Shown piece after piece: positions 5,882 through 6,778 of a stretch of DNA of 6,778 bases. Under the pieces are notes generated by a model. The model saw only the letters and a list, made by a program, of their open reading frames with translations. It searched no databases and was not told the DNA's origin. Source of the DNA: Planctomycetota bacterium. Lineage in GTDB: Bacteria > Planctomycetota > Brocadiia > JAJRTI01. Position 1 is the first letter of the stretch. Every line of letters begins with the position of its first letter. The translations under genes were made by a program, and so were the position numbers. The DNA lies in assembly GCA_024278415.1 (NCBI GenBank), contig JAJRTI010000107.1, positions 1 to 6,778 of the forward strand, read 5' to 3'.

Positions 5882-6778
5882 TCACGCCACCGCCTTGTCT
5901 TGGTAGAAAGGCGAGGGCAGCGTCGGATACACGCGATAGACGTGGCGGTACACTTCTTCCGCCTTGGCCTGCACGTCGTCTTCCGTGTAATGGCCTGTTG
6001 GCAGGCCGGTAGCATCGGCCCAGAGGAAATCATGGATGGCCTGTCGGACCGCGTCGCGGGTGGCTTCTTTGTCCTGCCAATGATCGATGCGCAATTTCTC
6101 GGCCTTCAGGGTCTCCAAAAGGTTGACAGCCACTTCTTTGATCCGCTTGGTCTCGTTCGGTGACAGGTCGGACTTGTTCAGAAGGTCGAACACGGCCAGC
6201 GACTCCTCGTCGAGCCCTTCCCGGATGGCCCGCGTCTCCTCTTCATCCAATTCGTTCATGAAGCGCAGCAGTTCCTCGAATGTCTTCTCGATGGTTACGC
6301 GGTCCTTTTCCCGGTTGTACGCGGCCACGATCTCTTCGTAGTGACGTTGAAAATCCGTGCGCAACGGGTTCTGCTCCAGCAGGCGCTGAAGCCGTTTCTC
6401 GATGGCCGCCTTGAGGCACTGTACGGTGGTTCGCTTCGCTGGGGTTCGTTCAAACTCTTTCCGCAGACGGTCGCAGTCGATCTTGCTGATATCGAAAGGC
6501 TCAGCCTCTTCTTCGCTCACGTTCTCCGGCTGCGTCTCGATGGCTTGATCGACGATCTCATGGAGCTGCTGGATGATGTGGCTGATGTCGGCGCGCTCGC
6601 GGTCCTGCTGGAGGCTCCTGTAAATGATGTCGATCGCATCGCGGTCGGCCCGATACGCGTTCACGCCCTGCACGTTGATGCACGCCTTGAACTTCTTGAA
6701 CACCTCCCGGCACATGATCTCGAATCGCTTGCGCGTCTCGTCGTTCTCATTGGCGGCCTCCTTGCAGGCCACGATAGC
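5882..6778 (-). CDS. hsdR: Type I restriction endonuclease subunit R, C-terminal part (runs off the right edge)
   Basis: The visible 298 codons are the C-terminal end of a larger protein; the frame is open to the window edge (codons for A-I precede the GTG at 6772), so the start lies outside. The sequence is an all-helical, charged domain matching the helical C-terminal region of HsdR proteins (the family known as DUF3387 or type I restriction enzyme R C-terminal). It has a conserved order: R-K-R-F-E-x-M-C near the start, A-D-I-S-H-I-I-Q-Q-L-H-E-I-V-D-Q-A-I, then E-L-D-E-E-E-T-R-A-I-R-E-G-L-D-E-E-S-L-A-V-F-D-L-L, L-S-P-N-E-T-K-R-I-K-E-V-A, and near the end E-E-V-Y-R-H-V-Y-R-V-Y-P. In EcoR124-type enzymes this region docks the translocase on the methylase core. 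The nuclease and helicase motifs would lie off the window. It converges on the kinase gene with a 45-base gap (5837-5881), so it belongs to a separate unit. Confidence 0.87.
   Translation of the reverse strand, partial: AIVACKEAANENDETRKRFEIMCREVFKKFKACINVQGVNAYRADRDAIDIIYRSLQQDRERADISHIIQQLHEIVDQAIETQPENVSEEEAEPFDISKIDCDRLRKEFERTPAKRTTVQCLKAAIEKRLQRLLEQNPLRTDFQRHYEEIVAAYNREKDRVTIEKTFEELLRFMNELDEEETRAIREGLDEESLAVFDLLNKSDLSPNETKRIKEVAVNLLETLKAEKLRIDHWQDKEATRDAVRQAIHDFLWADATGLPTGHYTEDDVQAKAEEVYRHVYRVYPTLPSPFYQDKAVA

Overview
The window is a GC-rich, densely packed bacterial segment. It encodes a beta-propeller protein of the PQQ-like type, a lipid-linked-sugar type glycosyltransferase, an OmpR-type two-component system and a type I restriction subunit. 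An inner-membrane GT-C enzyme together with a presumed exported propeller suggests a Gram-negative-type cell envelope. Propellers opening with a W-P-Q-W element are common in Planctomycetes, Verrucomicrobia, Lentisphaerae, Hydrogenedentota and similar lineages. That placement is an inference from gene style only; no marker gene is present.

Layout. From about 36 to 3626 (+) lie three overlapping genes that look like one transcription unit: the propeller protein (to 1913), an ArnT/PMT-like membrane glycosyltransferase (1897-2967, 17-nt overlap) and a small membrane protein (2964-3626, ATGA overlap). The last two together have the length and topology of one ArnT-like enzyme: about 9-10 helices, then 3 helices and a soluble C-terminal domain. 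I read them as a split glycosyltransferase. From 3665 comes a recognisable sigma70-type promoter, followed by an OmpR/PhoB-family response regulator (3744-4418) and its histidine kinase (4415-5836, ATGA overlap). After 45 bases, the 3' end of a type I restriction endonuclease subunit gene (hsdR) converges on the minus strand and runs off the right edge (5882-6778).

How the parts may work together. The glycosyltransferase pair probably moves a sugar from a polyprenyl-phosphate carrier onto an acceptor at the outer face of the inner membrane; the co-transcribed propeller probably acts in the periplasm. The two-component system has its own promoter and resembles CusR/CusS-type envelope or metal sensors. 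Whether it controls the glycosyltransferase unit is unknown. The restriction gene belongs to a separate unit pointing the other way.

Main oddities: the split glycosyltransferase, and the first ~95 codons of the propeller gene, which show no signal peptide and no ribosome binding site at the first ATG. I found no RNA genes, CRISPR arrays, insertion sequences or convincing terminators.
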